Shown here one piece after another: positions 42,311 to 51,586 of a stretch of DNA of 64,000 nucleotides. The notes under the pieces were generated by a model. It saw only the letters and a program-made list of their open reading frames with translations, was not told the DNA's origin and made no database searches. Source of the DNA: an uncultured Bacilli bacterium (GTDB taxonomy: Bacteria > Bacillota_I > Bacilli_A > RF39 > UBA660); contig CAJTLN010000005.1 of the NCBI GenBank assembly GCA_910577505.1, forward strand, positions 1-64,000, given 5' to 3'. A program made the translations under genes and the position numbers. Numbering within the stretch: position 1 is the stretch's first letter; the number at the start of each line of letters is the position of its first letter.

Positions 42311-44176
42311 ATGAGTGACAATAATTATGAAACAAAATGTAATATTATACCAATTGAAACATTAGAGAATGGTAAAAGATATCATGTTAGTTTAGAGTTA
42401 CCTATGAATTATGGTTGGTATGATGATGTTGGTATGGTAGTGGAAAAGGGTAGTGACGATTTATTTTTTCCATTAAAGTATACTAGAAGTGAAGGCAATA
42501 TGGCTATTTTTGAATCAGATATTGATTTGGAAACAAGAGCTGTATATCAGTACCATTTTATTTGTCGTGTTAATGGCTATTTAAAAAGTATTAAAAGTGA
42601 TGGAATATTTACGGAGAAGGATTTAGGTCAAGGAGATAGTTCTAAGCTAAGTGTAAATTTTGAAGCACCTGATTGGGCGAAAGGTGCTATGATGTACCAT
42701 ATCTTTGTTGATAGATATCGTAAAGGTAGAGAAGATGATTTACCTAATATGACTCGTCGTACAGTTCACAAGAATTGGAATGAAGAGATGGTAATAGGTC
42801 CGGATAGTAATGGTATTTGGAATGCTGATTTTTATGGTGGAGATTTAAAAGGTATCGAAGATACATTAGATTATATTAAGTCTTTAGGTGTGACTGTTTT
42901 ATATTTGAGTCCAGTTGTATGGAGTCAGTCAAATCATAGATATGATACATCAGATTATATGAATGTTGATCCTTATGCAGGATGCAATGAAAATTTGAGA
43001 AGTTTATGTGATGCTGCACATAGAAAAGGTATGAAAGTAGTTCTTGATGCTGTATTTAATCATACTGGTAACGATAGTAAATATTTTAATGAGTATGGGA
43101 CTTTCTCTAATACTGGAGCTTTCCAAAGTATGGATTCAGAGTATGCTAAATTTTATAGAAAGCATTATGAAAATGGTGAAGTTAAGTACGATTATTGGTG
43201 GGGAATGCCTAATTTACCAGTATGTGATGGGAATTCTTATGAATGGAAGAAATTTATTACAGGAGAAGGTGGCGTTATTGATCACTGGTTTAGTCTAGGT
43301 ATTGATGGATTAAGACTTGATGTTGCAGATGAATTAAGTGATGAATTTATAGAACTTATTAGAATTGCAGTTAAGAGAAATAAACCAGATGGATTTATTT
43401 TAGGTGAAGTATGGAAGAATCCAATGCGTATGGGAAGAAGCTATATAGAATCAGGTAAGGGAATGGATTCAGTAATGGATTATTCTTTAGTTGATGCAAT
43501 GATAAGATATTTTAAATATGGGGATGTAGAAAAGCTCGCTTATATAATTAGAGATATTATGACTGAGTATCCAAAAGATACAATTAATACTTTAATGAAT
43601 TTTACATCGACTCATGATATAACAAGGGCAATTAATTTATTTGCTACTTATGATTTTCAAGAGTATGGTGAATGGGCTTGGAATCCGAACTCAAGTGATT
43701 TAGAGTGGTGTAAGAATTTTAAATTAAGTCCTGAACAATATAAATATGGCCGAGAAGTGTATGAAGCTTATGTATTTGCACTTGCTTTTATGCCAGGGAT
43801 TTTATCGATATTTTATGGTGATGAAGTAGGTTTACAAGGTATGGGCAATTTAGCTAATAGAAAGCCATATCCTTGGGGACATAGAGATAAGAAATTATTA
43901 GAGTTTTTTAGATATATTGGTAAGATGAGAACTAATGAGACTTTCTTAAAAGAAGCTGATTTAAATGTAGTAGATATTAATAATGATTATTTTATGTTTG
44001 AGCGCTTAGGAGAAGAAGATAAGGTTCTTGTTACTGTTAATAGAACTGGTGAAGATAAGAGTTTTGCTATACCAGGTGAGTATGAGAAGAATAGTAGTGG
44101 AATTTATACGTTGAAGAAATCTTTACCTGGTCGTTTAAGTCCTTATGGGGCAGCAGCAGTGAAGTTGAGAAGATAG
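42311..44176 (+). CDS. GH13 alpha-amylase family protein (cyclomaltodextrinase/neopullulanase-like)
   Basis: 621-residue glycoside hydrolase of family 13. An N-terminal beta-sandwich domain (about 1-115) precedes the barrel. The four GH13 regions are visible: DAVFNHTG, GLRLDVADE (nucleophile Asp), ILGEVWK (acid/base Glu) and FTSTHDITR (third Asp). MYHIFVDRYRKG starts the barrel as in neopullulanases. There is no signal peptide, so it acts in the cytoplasm on imported maltodextrins. AAGGGAAG precedes the ATG. Confidence 0.9.
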   Translation: MSDNNYETKCNIIPIETLENGKRYHVSLELPMNYGWYDDVGMVVEKGSDDLFFPLKYTRSEGNMAIFESDIDLETRAVYQYHFICRVNGYLKSIKSDGIFTEKDLGQGDSSKLSVNFEAPDWAKGAMMYHIFVDRYRKGREDDLPNMTRRTVHKNWNEEMVIGPDSNGIWNADFYGGDLKGIEDTLDYIKSLGVTVLYLSPVVWSQSNHRYDTSDYMNVDPYAGCNENLRSLCDAAHRKGMKVVLDAVFNHTGNDSKYFNEYGTFSNTGAFQSMDSEYAKFYRKHYENGEVKYDYWWGMPNLPVCDGNSYEWKKFITGEGGVIDHWFSLGIDGLRLDVADELSDEFIELIRIAVKRNKPDGFILGEVWKNPMRMGRSYIESGKGMDSVMDYSLVDAMIRYFKYGDVEKLAYIIRDIMTEYPKDTINTLMNFTSTHDITRAINLFATYDFQEYGEWAWNPNSSDLEWCKNFKLSPEQYKYGREVYEAYVFALAFMPGILSIFYGDEVGLQGMGNLANRKPYPWGHRDKKLLEFFRYIGKMRTNETFLKEADLNVVDINNDYFMFERLGEEDKVLVTVNRTGEDKSFAIPGEYEKNSSGIYTLKKSLPGRLSPYGAAAVKLRR

Positions 44177-44182
44177 AAAATT

Positions 44183-44212
44183 ACTAGATATTAAAAAGTA
44201 TCTAGTTTTTTT
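44183..44212 (+). terminator. Intrinsic terminator after the amylase gene
   Basis: ACTAGATA (44183-44190) / TATCTAGT (44199-44206) followed by T's. Confidence 0.8.
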
Positions 44213-44252
44213 ATGGAATTTTAAGTAAAAGTAAGGAAATTAGATATTTACC

Positions 44253-44426
44253 TATAATAATATAAGTAGGGGGGAGAATGTTCATGAATGAAATAATGAG
44301 AGAATAAATATAATGTATCATTTAGTAACATCTTTAAATAATGCTGGTACTAAAGTATTTGCAATAAATAAGATAGAAGATGAAATGATAATCGGTTTAG
44401 TAATTAATAAAACATTTGACAACTAG
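44253..44426 (+). other. Promoter-like site and two short ORFs upstream of the T-box
   Basis: TATAAT (44253-44258) is followed by a GGGGGGAG site and ATG 44278, which gives only nine codons (MFMNEIMRE). In another frame ATG 44313 opens 37 codons (...INKIEDEMIIGLVINKTFDN) that stop at 44426, inside the next promoter. They may be remnants of a lost small gene or a leader peptide; I cannot choose. Confidence 0.4.
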
Positions 44427-44444
44427 TAGAAATAGATATAAAAT
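44416..44444 (+). promoter_or_regulatory. Promoter of the T-box transcript
   Basis: Consensus TTGACA (44416-44421), 17-base spacer, TAAAAT (44439-44444). Transcription starts about 44451, just ahead of T-box Stem I. Confidence 0.75.
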
Positions 44445-44680
44445 AGCGATAGAAATGTTGATTGAGAAGAGTACTATGTATAAATATCCTAGAGAGTTAG
44501 TGGTTGGTGGAAACTAATATATTTATATATAAGAAGACACTCAGGAGTTGACTAGAGAATACATATTTAGTCCGGGAGAAACCCGTTATAACTAAAGTGA
44601 TTATGTTATACATAATAATTTGGGTGGTACCGCGGATTTTACAGTTATTCGTCCCTTGTGGATGATTAACTGTTTTTTAA
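44445..44680 (+). promoter_or_regulatory. Asp-specific T-box riboswitch
   Basis: The 14-base T-box core GGGTGGTACCGCG lies at 44622-44634. Stem I (about 44445-44560) has the AGTA of the specifier loop, a distal GGTGGAAAC loop and, on its 3' side, GAAGACAC with a GAC (Asp) specifier at 44536-44538. A terminator (ACAGTTATTCGTCC at 44641-44654 pairing with GGATGATTAACTGT at 44660-44673, then T's) overlaps the antiterminator. Uncharged tRNA(Asp) should allow read-through into the two synthetase genes. Confidence 0.92.
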
Positions 44681-44704
44681 TTAAATAAAAATAGAGAAAG
44701 AAGA

Positions 44705-46468
44705 ATGAATATGGAAAAATTTAAAACTTACAATATTAAAAATGTAGGAGAAACTGTTACTATTTCTGGATGGGTTTCAAAAGTAAGAAACCTAGGTGGA
44801 TTGATATTCATTGATTTAAGAAATAGAACAGGTATTATGCAAGTTATCGTGAGACCAGAAAATGAAAATTATGAAATAGCTTGTGAATTAAAGAATGAAT
44901 ATGTAATTAAAGTTACTGGTAAAATTGTTGAAAGAGAAAGTAAAAACTTAAAGTTAGCAACTGGTGAAATTGAAGTAGAAGTTGACAATTTAGAGCTTAT
45001 CAACAAATCAAAAGAAATTCCTTTTGCTATAACAGATGATACTAATGCTTTGGAGGATACTAGATTAAAATATCGTTACTTGGATTTAAGAAGAGAAGCA
45101 TTAAAGAATAATTTTGTTGTAAGAAATGCTATTACTTTTGCTACTAGAAAGTTCTTAAATAATTTAGATTTCTTAGAAGTAGAAACACCAATTCTTTGTA
45201 AATCAACTCCAGAAGGAGCAAGAGATTATTTGGTACCTAGTCGTGTTAATAAAGGTAAATTCTATGCACTACCACAGTCTCCTCAAATATTTAAACAATT
45301 ATTAATGGTATCTGGATTTGAAAGATATTTTCAAATAGCTAAATGTTTTAGAGATGAGGATTTACGTGCAGATAGGCAACCTGAGTTTACGCAAATTGAT
45401 GTTGAGATGTCATTTGTTGATGAAAATCAAGTTATGGAATTAGGGGAAAACTTAGTAGCTAGTATTTTTAAAGAAGTTAAGGGAATGGATATAAAATTAC
45501 CTTTAATGAGAATGAAGTATGATGATGCGATAGCTACATATGGATCAGATAAACCTGATTTAAGATTTGGTATGGAAATTCAAGATATTACTGAATGTTT
45601 TAAAAATACAGAGTTTGCAGTTTTCAAAAATGTAATTGAAAGTAATGGCGTAATTAATGCTATTGTAGCTAAGAATGTAGCTGATAAATATTCTCGTAAA
45701 GACCTAGATAAATTAACTGATTATGTTAAGACTTATAAAGCATCAGGCCTTGCTTATTTAAAATATGGCGAAGAAGTTAGTGGTTCTATATTTAAAGTAA
45801 TGAGTGAAGAAGAAGTTAACGCTGTAAGAGAAACTTTAGGGGTAGAAATTAATGATTTAGTGTTAATAGTAAGTGGAGTTTACAATGTAGTTAAAACTTC
45901 ACTAGGTGCATTAAGATGTAAACTAGCTCGTGATTTAGATTTAATTAAAAAAGATGATTATAAACTATTATGGGTGGTTGATTTCCCTAGTTTTGAATAT
46001 AGTGAAGAAGAAGGAAGATATATGGCTTGCCATCATCCATTTACATCTCCTAAAGATGAAGATGTTGACAAGTTATTAACAGATAAAGCTCATTGTTATA
46101 GTAAAGCTTATGACATAGTTATTAATGGTTATGAAGCAGGTGGTGGATCTATTCGTATTCATGATCAAGGCGTACAGGAAACAATGTTTAAAGCTTTAGA
46201 GCTAACTGAAGAAGATATAAGAGAAAAATTTGGATTCTTTGTTGATGCTTTAAAATATGGATGTCCTCCACATGGTGGTTTTGCTTTAGGATTAGATAGA
46301 CTTACTATGTTATTAACAGGTACTGATAATATTCGTGACGTTATAGCTTTCCCTAAAACAGCAAGTGCTACTGATTTAATGTGTGAATGTCCAAGTAATG
46401 TAGATGAAGCGCAATTAAATGAATTAGGTCTTGCAATTAAAGAAAGTAAGAAAAATGAAGAAAATTAA
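44705..46468 (+). CDS. aspS: Aspartyl-tRNA synthetase (bacterial type)
   Basis: 587-residue class II synthetase that charges tRNA(Asp). The N-terminal OB-fold anticodon domain has VSGW-type start (TISGWVSKVRNLGG), motif 1/2 LKYRYLDLRRE and FRDEDLRADRQPEFTQID are intact, the bacterial GAD insertion is present (about 280-420), and motif 3 is GFALGLDRLTMLL. It is under control of the Asp T-box. The stop codon overlaps the next synthetase gene by 14 bases. Confidence 0.95.
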   Translation: MNMEKFKTYNIKNVGETVTISGWVSKVRNLGGLIFIDLRNRTGIMQVIVRPENENYEIACELKNEYVIKVTGKIVERESKNLKLATGEIEVEVDNLELINKSKEIPFAITDDTNALEDTRLKYRYLDLRREALKNNFVVRNAITFATRKFLNNLDFLEVETPILCKSTPEGARDYLVPSRVNKGKFYALPQSPQIFKQLLMVSGFERYFQIAKCFRDEDLRADRQPEFTQIDVEMSFVDENQVMELGENLVASIFKEVKGMDIKLPLMRMKYDDAIATYGSDKPDLRFGMEIQDITECFKNTEFAVFKNVIESNGVINAIVAKNVADKYSRKDLDKLTDYVKTYKASGLAYLKYGEEVSGSIFKVMSEEEVNAVRETLGVEINDLVLIVSGVYNVVKTSLGALRCKLARDLDLIKKDDYKLLWVVDFPSFEYSEEEGRYMACHHPFTSPKDEDVDKLLTDKAHCYSKAYDIVINGYEAGGGSIRIHDQGVQETMFKALELTEEDIREKFGFFVDALKYGCPPHGGFALGLDRLTMLLTGTDNIRDVIAFPKTASATDLMCECPSNVDEAQLNELGLAIKESKKNEEN

Positions 46469-47768
46469 TTTTAATGAACTTCATAATTACTATAATCAAG
46501 AAATAGTACTTGAGGGATTTGTTGAAAAAGTTAGGGATTTACAATATGTACAATTTCTTATTTTGAAGGATAGATTTGGTTCTGTTCAAGTAACATTAGA
46601 AAAAGATGGAAGTCTAGAAGAATTAAATAAAATTGTTAGTAATTTAAAGGTAGATAGTATAGTTAAAGTAACAGGTAAGGTTTTAGAAAATGAAAAAGTT
46701 AAATTATGTGGATTAGAAATGATACCTAGTAGTATAGAGATTACTAGTGAGCCAGTAGAAGAGTTGCCACTTAATTATCGTGACTTAAATGGATCTAATT
46801 TGGATACAAGAATGGATTATAGATTTTTAGATTTACGTAATGAAAAGAATCAATTAATGTTTAAAGTACAAAGTTGTTTTGTCGAAGGTATGAGAGAGTT
46901 TTTATATGAAAATAAGTTTACGGAGGTTCATACTCCTAAGTTAATTGGGGCAGCTTCTGAATCTGGTAGTGAAGTATTTGAAGTTAAATATTTTAAAGAT
47001 AAGGCTTATCTAGCACAAAGTCCACAGTTTTATAAGCAAATGGCAATGGCTGCTGGATTTGAAAGAGTCTTTGAAGTAGCTCCAGCTTTTAGAGCAGAGA
47101 ATTCTAATACTAATCGCCATGCAACTGAATTTACTTCATTCGATTTAGAGTTTAGTTATATTGACTCATATGAAGATGTAATGGACTTAGAAGAAGATTT
47201 ACTTATAGCAGGTTTAACTAAAGTAAAGAATGAATATGGAGAAGAGATAAAAAGTAAATTTAAGCAAGATGTTATTGTTCCAACTAAACCATTTCCAAGA
47301 ATTAAGTTACAAGATTTATATAATGAATTAAATAAAAGATATAGGTATGAAATACCTGATTATGATGTAGGCGATATGAATTCCGAAGCAGAGAAGTTAG
47401 CAGCACGTTATGCGATGGAAGAGTTTGGTCATGAGTTTATCTTTGTTACTGATTTTGCAAAAACAAAAAGAGCATTTTATCATATGAGAGAGAATGATGT
47501 ACCACAAGGTTATGACTTAATTTGGAAAGGTACTGAGATAACTACTGGAGCACAAAGAGAACATAGATATGATATTTTATGTAAACAAGCACAAGAAAAA
47601 GGATTAGGTGAAGATGTTAAGTTTTATTTAGAATTCTTTAAGTATGGATGTCCTCCACATGGTGGATTTGCTTTAGGAATAGATAGAATGATAATGTTAT
47701 TACTTGGAACTAGTACTTTAAAAGAGACGATGTTCTTATTTAGAGGACCAAGTAGAATTACACCATAA
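46455..47768 (+). CDS. Archaeal-type aspartyl-tRNA synthetase, probably aspartate-tRNA(Asn) ligase
   Basis: 437-residue class II synthetase of the short AspS2 type, without GAD insertion. HTPKLIGAASESGSEVF and FRAENSNTNRHATEFTSFD follow the archaeal AspRS pattern and not the AsnRS one, and GFALGIDRMIMLLLG is motif 3. In bacteria with such a second AspRS it mainly charges tRNA(Asn) with Asp, which GatCAB converts to Asn. ATG 46455 lies inside aspS, so the two are cotranscribed from the Asp T-box. It could be annotated as AsnS; I favour AspS2. Confidence 0.85.
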   Translation: MKKINFNELHNYYNQEIVLEGFVEKVRDLQYVQFLILKDRFGSVQVTLEKDGSLEELNKIVSNLKVDSIVKVTGKVLENEKVKLCGLEMIPSSIEITSEPVEELPLNYRDLNGSNLDTRMDYRFLDLRNEKNQLMFKVQSCFVEGMREFLYENKFTEVHTPKLIGAASESGSEVFEVKYFKDKAYLAQSPQFYKQMAMAAGFERVFEVAPAFRAENSNTNRHATEFTSFDLEFSYIDSYEDVMDLEEDLLIAGLTKVKNEYGEEIKSKFKQDVIVPTKPFPRIKLQDLYNELNKRYRYEIPDYDVGDMNSEAEKLAARYAMEEFGHEFIFVTDFAKTKRAFYHMRENDVPQGYDLIWKGTEITTGAQREHRYDILCKQAQEKGLGEDVKFYLEFFKYGCPPHGGFALGIDRMIMLLLGTSTLKETMFLFRGPSRITP

Positions 47769-47773
47769 TAGTT

Positions 47774-47801
47774 AAGAGTTCTATAATAGGAACTCTTTTT
47801 T
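47774..47801 (+). terminator. Terminator of the synthetase operon
   Basis: AAGAGTTC (47774-47781) / GAACTCTT (47790-47797) then T-run. Confidence 0.8.
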
Positions 47802-47853
47802 AGTGGATAAAATATTATTTATGTTATGATTAATTTAGATAAGAGTTGATAAA

Positions 47854-48417
47854 ATGAAGTATGGTTATGGTAAAGTTGATATGTTGGAAGTTATGAACAA
47901 TATAGATGAATATATTGTTCCTGAAAATAGAGAAGCTTGTAGGCTATTATGGAGTAAAAATATATTTACGGTTATGTGTAATAATTATGATAATGAAGAA
48001 TCTTGGATTACTTTAAATAAGTTATCAGATGAAAATAAGAAAATATTTGATGAATGTGCTAAAACTGATGAAAGATTTGGATATACTTTTGGAGGAATAG
48101 GTCTTATTATTCCAATAAAACCTTGTAAGGATGTTGATACTTATAATGATTTTAAAGAGCTGATAGAAAAGTTCAAATATCAGGATGTTCAGTGTGATGG
48201 ATGTATGACTTTAGAAGAATTTATGATTTATTATACTGATTGTTATGATGTAATAGATAATAATCGTGTATTTAATGAAACTAAGATGATTAAATCTTAT
48301 GAAGAATATATTAAAGATAGTGAATTTATTAATTTATATCATGATGGAAAAGTTTATTATAATAGAATGTATTATGATGCTCATATAAAATATAAATATT
48401 ATATTAATAAAAAATAA
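47854..48417 (+). CDS. Unknown soluble protein
   Basis: 187-residue protein that I do not recognise. It has no membrane segment, is rich in Tyr, Asp and Glu, and contains CDGC and CNNYDNEESWITL. The start has a weak AGATAAGAG site. It stands alone after the synthetase operon terminator. Uniform composition suggests a core gene. Confidence 0.6.
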   Translation: MKYGYGKVDMLEVMNNIDEYIVPENREACRLLWSKNIFTVMCNNYDNEESWITLNKLSDENKKIFDECAKTDERFGYTFGGIGLIIPIKPCKDVDTYNDFKELIEKFKYQDVQCDGCMTLEEFMIYYTDCYDVIDNNRVFNETKMIKSYEEYIKDSEFINLYHDGKVYYNRMYYDAHIKYKYYINKK

Positions 48418-48498
48418 ACTAGTAATAACTATTTATTTGTACTTTTTTTAATTAAGATATGTTATAATTTTGATTAGAATAATAAAGGAGTGTTTAGT

Positions 48499-49941
48499 AT
48501 GACAGAAAGAGAAACTAATATTAGAAGTGTTGTTTTTTTAGTTATAGGTATTTTACTTTTATTGTCATTAGTTATTTGTATTTATATTGTAGGTAGTGAA
48601 AGTGATTTAGTAAAAATAAATGCTGAAGTTTTAGAAGTAAAGAAAGATGCTGATGGCACAGGTAAAAACGATGTTACTGTTCTTTATGAAGTAGATGGAA
48701 CATCTTATAAATATAATTTTTATTATAAGAATGAAATAAATGAAGGTGACTTTATAGAGATTTATTATCATAAAAAAAATAATACATCTGTAACTACTTT
48801 TAAAACTACAAAAATGATATTTATTTGTCCATTAATTGGATTAGGATTATGTATATTAGGTATTTTTGAATTGTTTAAGAAAAATGATGATGGTGCAGAA
48901 GAATTTAAGACATCTGTAATAGGGGTTGTAGGAAATACTCAACAATTAAAAATTGTCACTAATGATACTCCAGTTCAAGAATATGTAAAAACACCAGAAG
49001 AAGAAGTAGAAGCTCAAGTTAAAACTATTAAAAAAGAAGCCGAATCAGTTCCTGTTATTCCAGTTACTCCACAACCAGATGAAAATAGTGCAGTAGCAGA
49101 AGTTCCAGTTGTTCCAGAAATACCGGAGGTTCCTGTTATTCCTGAAATTCAAAAAGCACCAGAAGTGCCAGAATTGCCTGTTGTTTCAGAGAAGAAGGAA
49201 GAGCCAGTTGAGGAACAAAAAATGGTAACAGTAGAAGAAAAGAAATTAGAAAGTGAAGCAAAAATAGATAATAATGATTTACCTACTGAAAAAAAAGATA
49301 TAAAAAATGAAAATACGCAAAAGAGTGCACCAAAAGCAACTGTATCAAATGGAGCATCTACACCAGTAGCATTGATAAATGGTTTAGAAGAAGCTTCTAA
49401 GGAAGAAGAAACAAAAGAAGAAAAAATTGAAGTAAAAGAAGATGTCAAAGCTGAGATAAAAGAAGAGTCAACAGAAGAAAAGAAATCAGATGTAGAAGAA
49501 GAATTAGTTAAAAAAATTCAAAAAAATATAGATGGTGATAAGAAAGAATCTGTAGGTATTGCAGAAGACGATATTAAAAAAGTAATAAAAGATGTTTTAA
49601 AAGAAGTTATTCAAGAAGTTAATGTTGAAAAAGAACCAGTTAAGAAAGTAGAACAAAAGAGAGTATTACCAAATTATTATTATATTTCTGGAACATCTCT
49701 AATATATGAAGAACCTGGTAAAGAAGCCAAAGAAATAAGTTTAAAGACAATAAAAAGTATTGTAAGGACTGTAAACAAAGCGGGAAGCGTAGTAAAATTA
49801 GTTGTTTCAAATGATGAAGTTAAATGTATACTTACTAATATGAAAAATATTGATTTAGAACAAGTAGCTAATTTATTACGTAATAAGATGCATGCAATTG
49901 ATGATACTTTTGAAGAACAAGTCGAAAATAAAGAATATTAA
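48499..49941 (+). CDS. DUF3592-like membrane protein with long acidic-proline tail
   Basis: 481-residue membrane protein. Two membrane helices (about 10-35 and 105-130) flank a small beta domain (AEVLEVKKD...VLYEVDGTSYKYNFYYKNEINEGDFIEIYY), the layout of DUF3592. Residues about 165-350 are low complexity, first PVIPEVPVVPE repeats and then Lys/Glu-rich. The end (about 395-480) has a PH-like domain (YYYISGTSLIYEEPGKEAKEI). Start at ATG 48499 after GGAG; GTG 48490 overlaps that site. Followed by an anchored protein seven bases on. Confidence 0.75.
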   Translation: MTERETNIRSVVFLVIGILLLLSLVICIYIVGSESDLVKINAEVLEVKKDADGTGKNDVTVLYEVDGTSYKYNFYYKNEINEGDFIEIYYHKKNNTSVTTFKTTKMIFICPLIGLGLCILGIFELFKKNDDGAEEFKTSVIGVVGNTQQLKIVTNDTPVQEYVKTPEEEVEAQVKTIKKEAESVPVIPVTPQPDENSAVAEVPVVPEIPEVPVIPEIQKAPEVPELPVVSEKKEEPVEEQKMVTVEEKKLESEAKIDNNDLPTEKKDIKNENTQKSAPKATVSNGASTPVALINGLEEASKEEETKEEKIEVKEDVKAEIKEESTEEKKSDVEEELVKKIQKNIDGDKKESVGIAEDDIKKVIKDVLKEVIQEVNVEKEPVKKVEQKRVLPNYYYISGTSLIYEEPGKEAKEISLKTIKSIVRTVNKAGSVVKLVVSNDEVKCILTNMKNIDLEQVANLLRNKMHAIDDTFEEQVENKEY

Positions 49942-49953
49942 TAAGAGGTGTAT

Positions 49954-50667
49954 ATGAAAAGATATATCATTCTAATTGTTTTAATAATAATATTAGCTGT
50001 TGGATTGTTTGTAAGATTTAATTTTATAAATGAAGAAGAAACAACTGTAAAAAAGATATTTACTAAGGAAACTTTTAAAGAATATAAAAATGGCGATTTA
50101 GTAAAGTTGAATGGTGATGAATGGTATGTTATGTATGACTCTACCAATGAAAGTGATTATGTAACTTTAATTAGTGCAGATATTTTATCTTTAGATGAAA
50201 TAGGAATAGATACTGTTTTGAAAGGTATATATGAAACTAGTGATTTAAATAAATATTTAAAAGATGAATACGCAAAAAGTATTGGTGAAGAAAAGCTTGT
50301 AGAAAAGAATGGATATACTGTTAGATTATTTGATAAAAGTGATTTTGATTTTTTAATAAACGAAGAGGATTATTCATATGATGAAGAAAAAGATGAATAT
50401 GTTTTGAGGGAATGTCCTGAATATATTTGTCTAACTAATACTTTTTATGCAACAATGATTGATACAAGAGATGATTTAGAATTTTATGATGTTTATTATA
50501 ATGTTGAAGATATAGAAAATGTACTATATGATGATTATACTTTACATTTAAAATATTATAATATTACAGCTACATATGATACTTATAAAATTAATAGTTT
50601 AGTAAATAGTGCTACTTTGTTTGTTAGACCTGTAATTAATGTATATAAAAATAGTTTAGATAAGTAA
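49954..50667 (+). CDS. Membrane-anchored extracellular protein
   Basis: 237-residue protein with one N-terminal anchor (about 3-22) and an acidic extracellular domain. GDLVKLNGDEWYVMYDSTNESDYVTLISADIL resembles the start of surface domains such as DUF6273 that are common in gut Bacillota, but I cannot assign it firmly. ATG 49954 follows AGAGGTG. It lies 12 bases after the DUF3592-like gene and 16 bases before a further membrane gene, thus in one operon of envelope proteins. Confidence 0.65.
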   Translation: MKRYIILIVLIIILAVGLFVRFNFINEEETTVKKIFTKETFKEYKNGDLVKLNGDEWYVMYDSTNESDYVTLISADILSLDEIGIDTVLKGIYETSDLNKYLKDEYAKSIGEEKLVEKNGYTVRLFDKSDFDFLINEEDYSYDEEKDEYVLRECPEYICLTNTFYATMIDTRDDLEFYDVYYNVEDIENVLYDDYTLHLKYYNITATYDTYKINSLVNSATLFVRPVINVYKNSLDK

Positions 50668-50683
50668 TGATTGGAAGATAATA

Positions 50684-51151
50684 ATGGATAGGAAAAGAAG
50701 AAAAACTAGTATATTAACAATGCTATTATTTGTTATTGGTTTAGTTATATATCTAGTAGGATTGTTACTTTTATTTAGTTCTGGAATAAGTAAGACTTTT
50801 GTATCCAATATATTATTTACAGATCTTAATTTTGGTAGTGCTACAATTAGAAATATGAAACTAGTAGGAGCGATGATGTTTGCTATTGGTTTTATAATAT
50901 TTATGATATCAATTATATTATTATATAAAAACGACGAAATACAGGAAGATAATAAAAATTTAATTATAGAAGGTAAAGCAGATGTAATTACAATAATAGT
51001 TATGACTTATGTTATGATGTTTATGGTAGTTATTTGTTTATTATATAATGAACTTATAGGAGCTTTATTATTTGGAATTACAATAGTAATACAAAGTATA
51101 TTAAATGGGTTATTGATTAGATATTTTAATAAAAGCTATAGAAAAAAGTAG
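50684..51151 (+). CDS. Unknown four-helix membrane protein
   Basis: 155-residue integral membrane protein with a basic start (MDRKRRKTS) and four hydrophobic segments (about 12-32, 58-82, 100-118, 122-145). No family recognised. It starts after GGAAGATAAT and lies 16 bases after the previous gene. It likely belongs to the same small envelope operon. Confidence 0.65.
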   Translation: MDRKRRKTSILTMLLFVIGLVIYLVGLLLLFSSGISKTFVSNILFTDLNFGSATIRNMKLVGAMMFAIGFIIFMISIILLYKNDEIQEDNKNLIIEGKADVITIIVMTYVMMFMVVICLLYNELIGALLFGITIVIQSILNGLLIRYFNKSYRKK

Positions 51152-51199
51152 TTTGTTAAAATATTACTTATATTGTATTATATAAGTAGTGGTGATAGT

Positions 51200-51535
51200 A
51201 TGGATAATAATGAGAAGAACATAGTAGATAAATTCTTAGATGGTTATGAGTATGCTAATAGTGAGAGAAAATGTTATAAGAGAGTATATCAAAAACCTAG
51301 TAAGATAAAAGCAATAATAGGATTTATTTTTAGTCTTATATTCTTTATTATTTTAATAAGATTATTTGTATTTAAGATATTATATTTTATTATCCTAATA
51401 GGGGATATAGTTGTTTGTTCTTATTATGGAATAAATTTATTTACTAAAAAAGGAATTGGATTACCTAAAACTGTTGAAGTTATAGTAGATGAAGAAGTAT
51501 CACAAAAAAATGAAGATATTTATAAAGTACAATAG
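51200..51535 (+). CDS. Unknown two-helix membrane protein
   Basis: 111-residue protein with two adjacent hydrophobic segments (about 36-58 and 60-80) between charged tails. Start ATG 51200 follows GTGGTGAT; the longer TTG start (51173) would add nine residues without ribosome site. The last codons (K-V-Q-stop) lie inside the terminator hairpin that ends the unit. Not recognised. Confidence 0.6.
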   Translation: MDNNEKNIVDKFLDGYEYANSERKCYKRVYQKPSKIKAIIGFIFSLIFFIILIRLFVFKILYFIILIGDIVVCSYYGINLFTKKGIGLPKTVEVIVDEEVSQKNEDIYKVQ

Positions 51536-51551
51536 ATATTGTACTTTTTTA
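51524..51551 (+). terminator. Terminator containing the stop codon of the preceding gene
   Basis: AAAGTACAAT (51524-51533) / ATTGTACTTT (51538-51547), ten perfect pairs; the TAG stop begins at the last base of the left arm (51533-51535). Confidence 0.85.
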
Positions 51552-51586
51552 AATTTAAGGTTATAATTTATGATAGGGTGAGATAT

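Noticed and set aside
46455..47768. Asparaginyl-tRNA synthetase (AsnS)
   Set aside because: Motifs GAASESGSEVF and ENSNTNRHATEFTSFD follow the archaeal AspRS pattern, and length (437) is short of typical AsnRS.
49149..49448. Minus-strand Ser/Phe-rich frame
   Set aside because: Shadow of the Lys/Glu-rich linker of the DUF3592-like protein.
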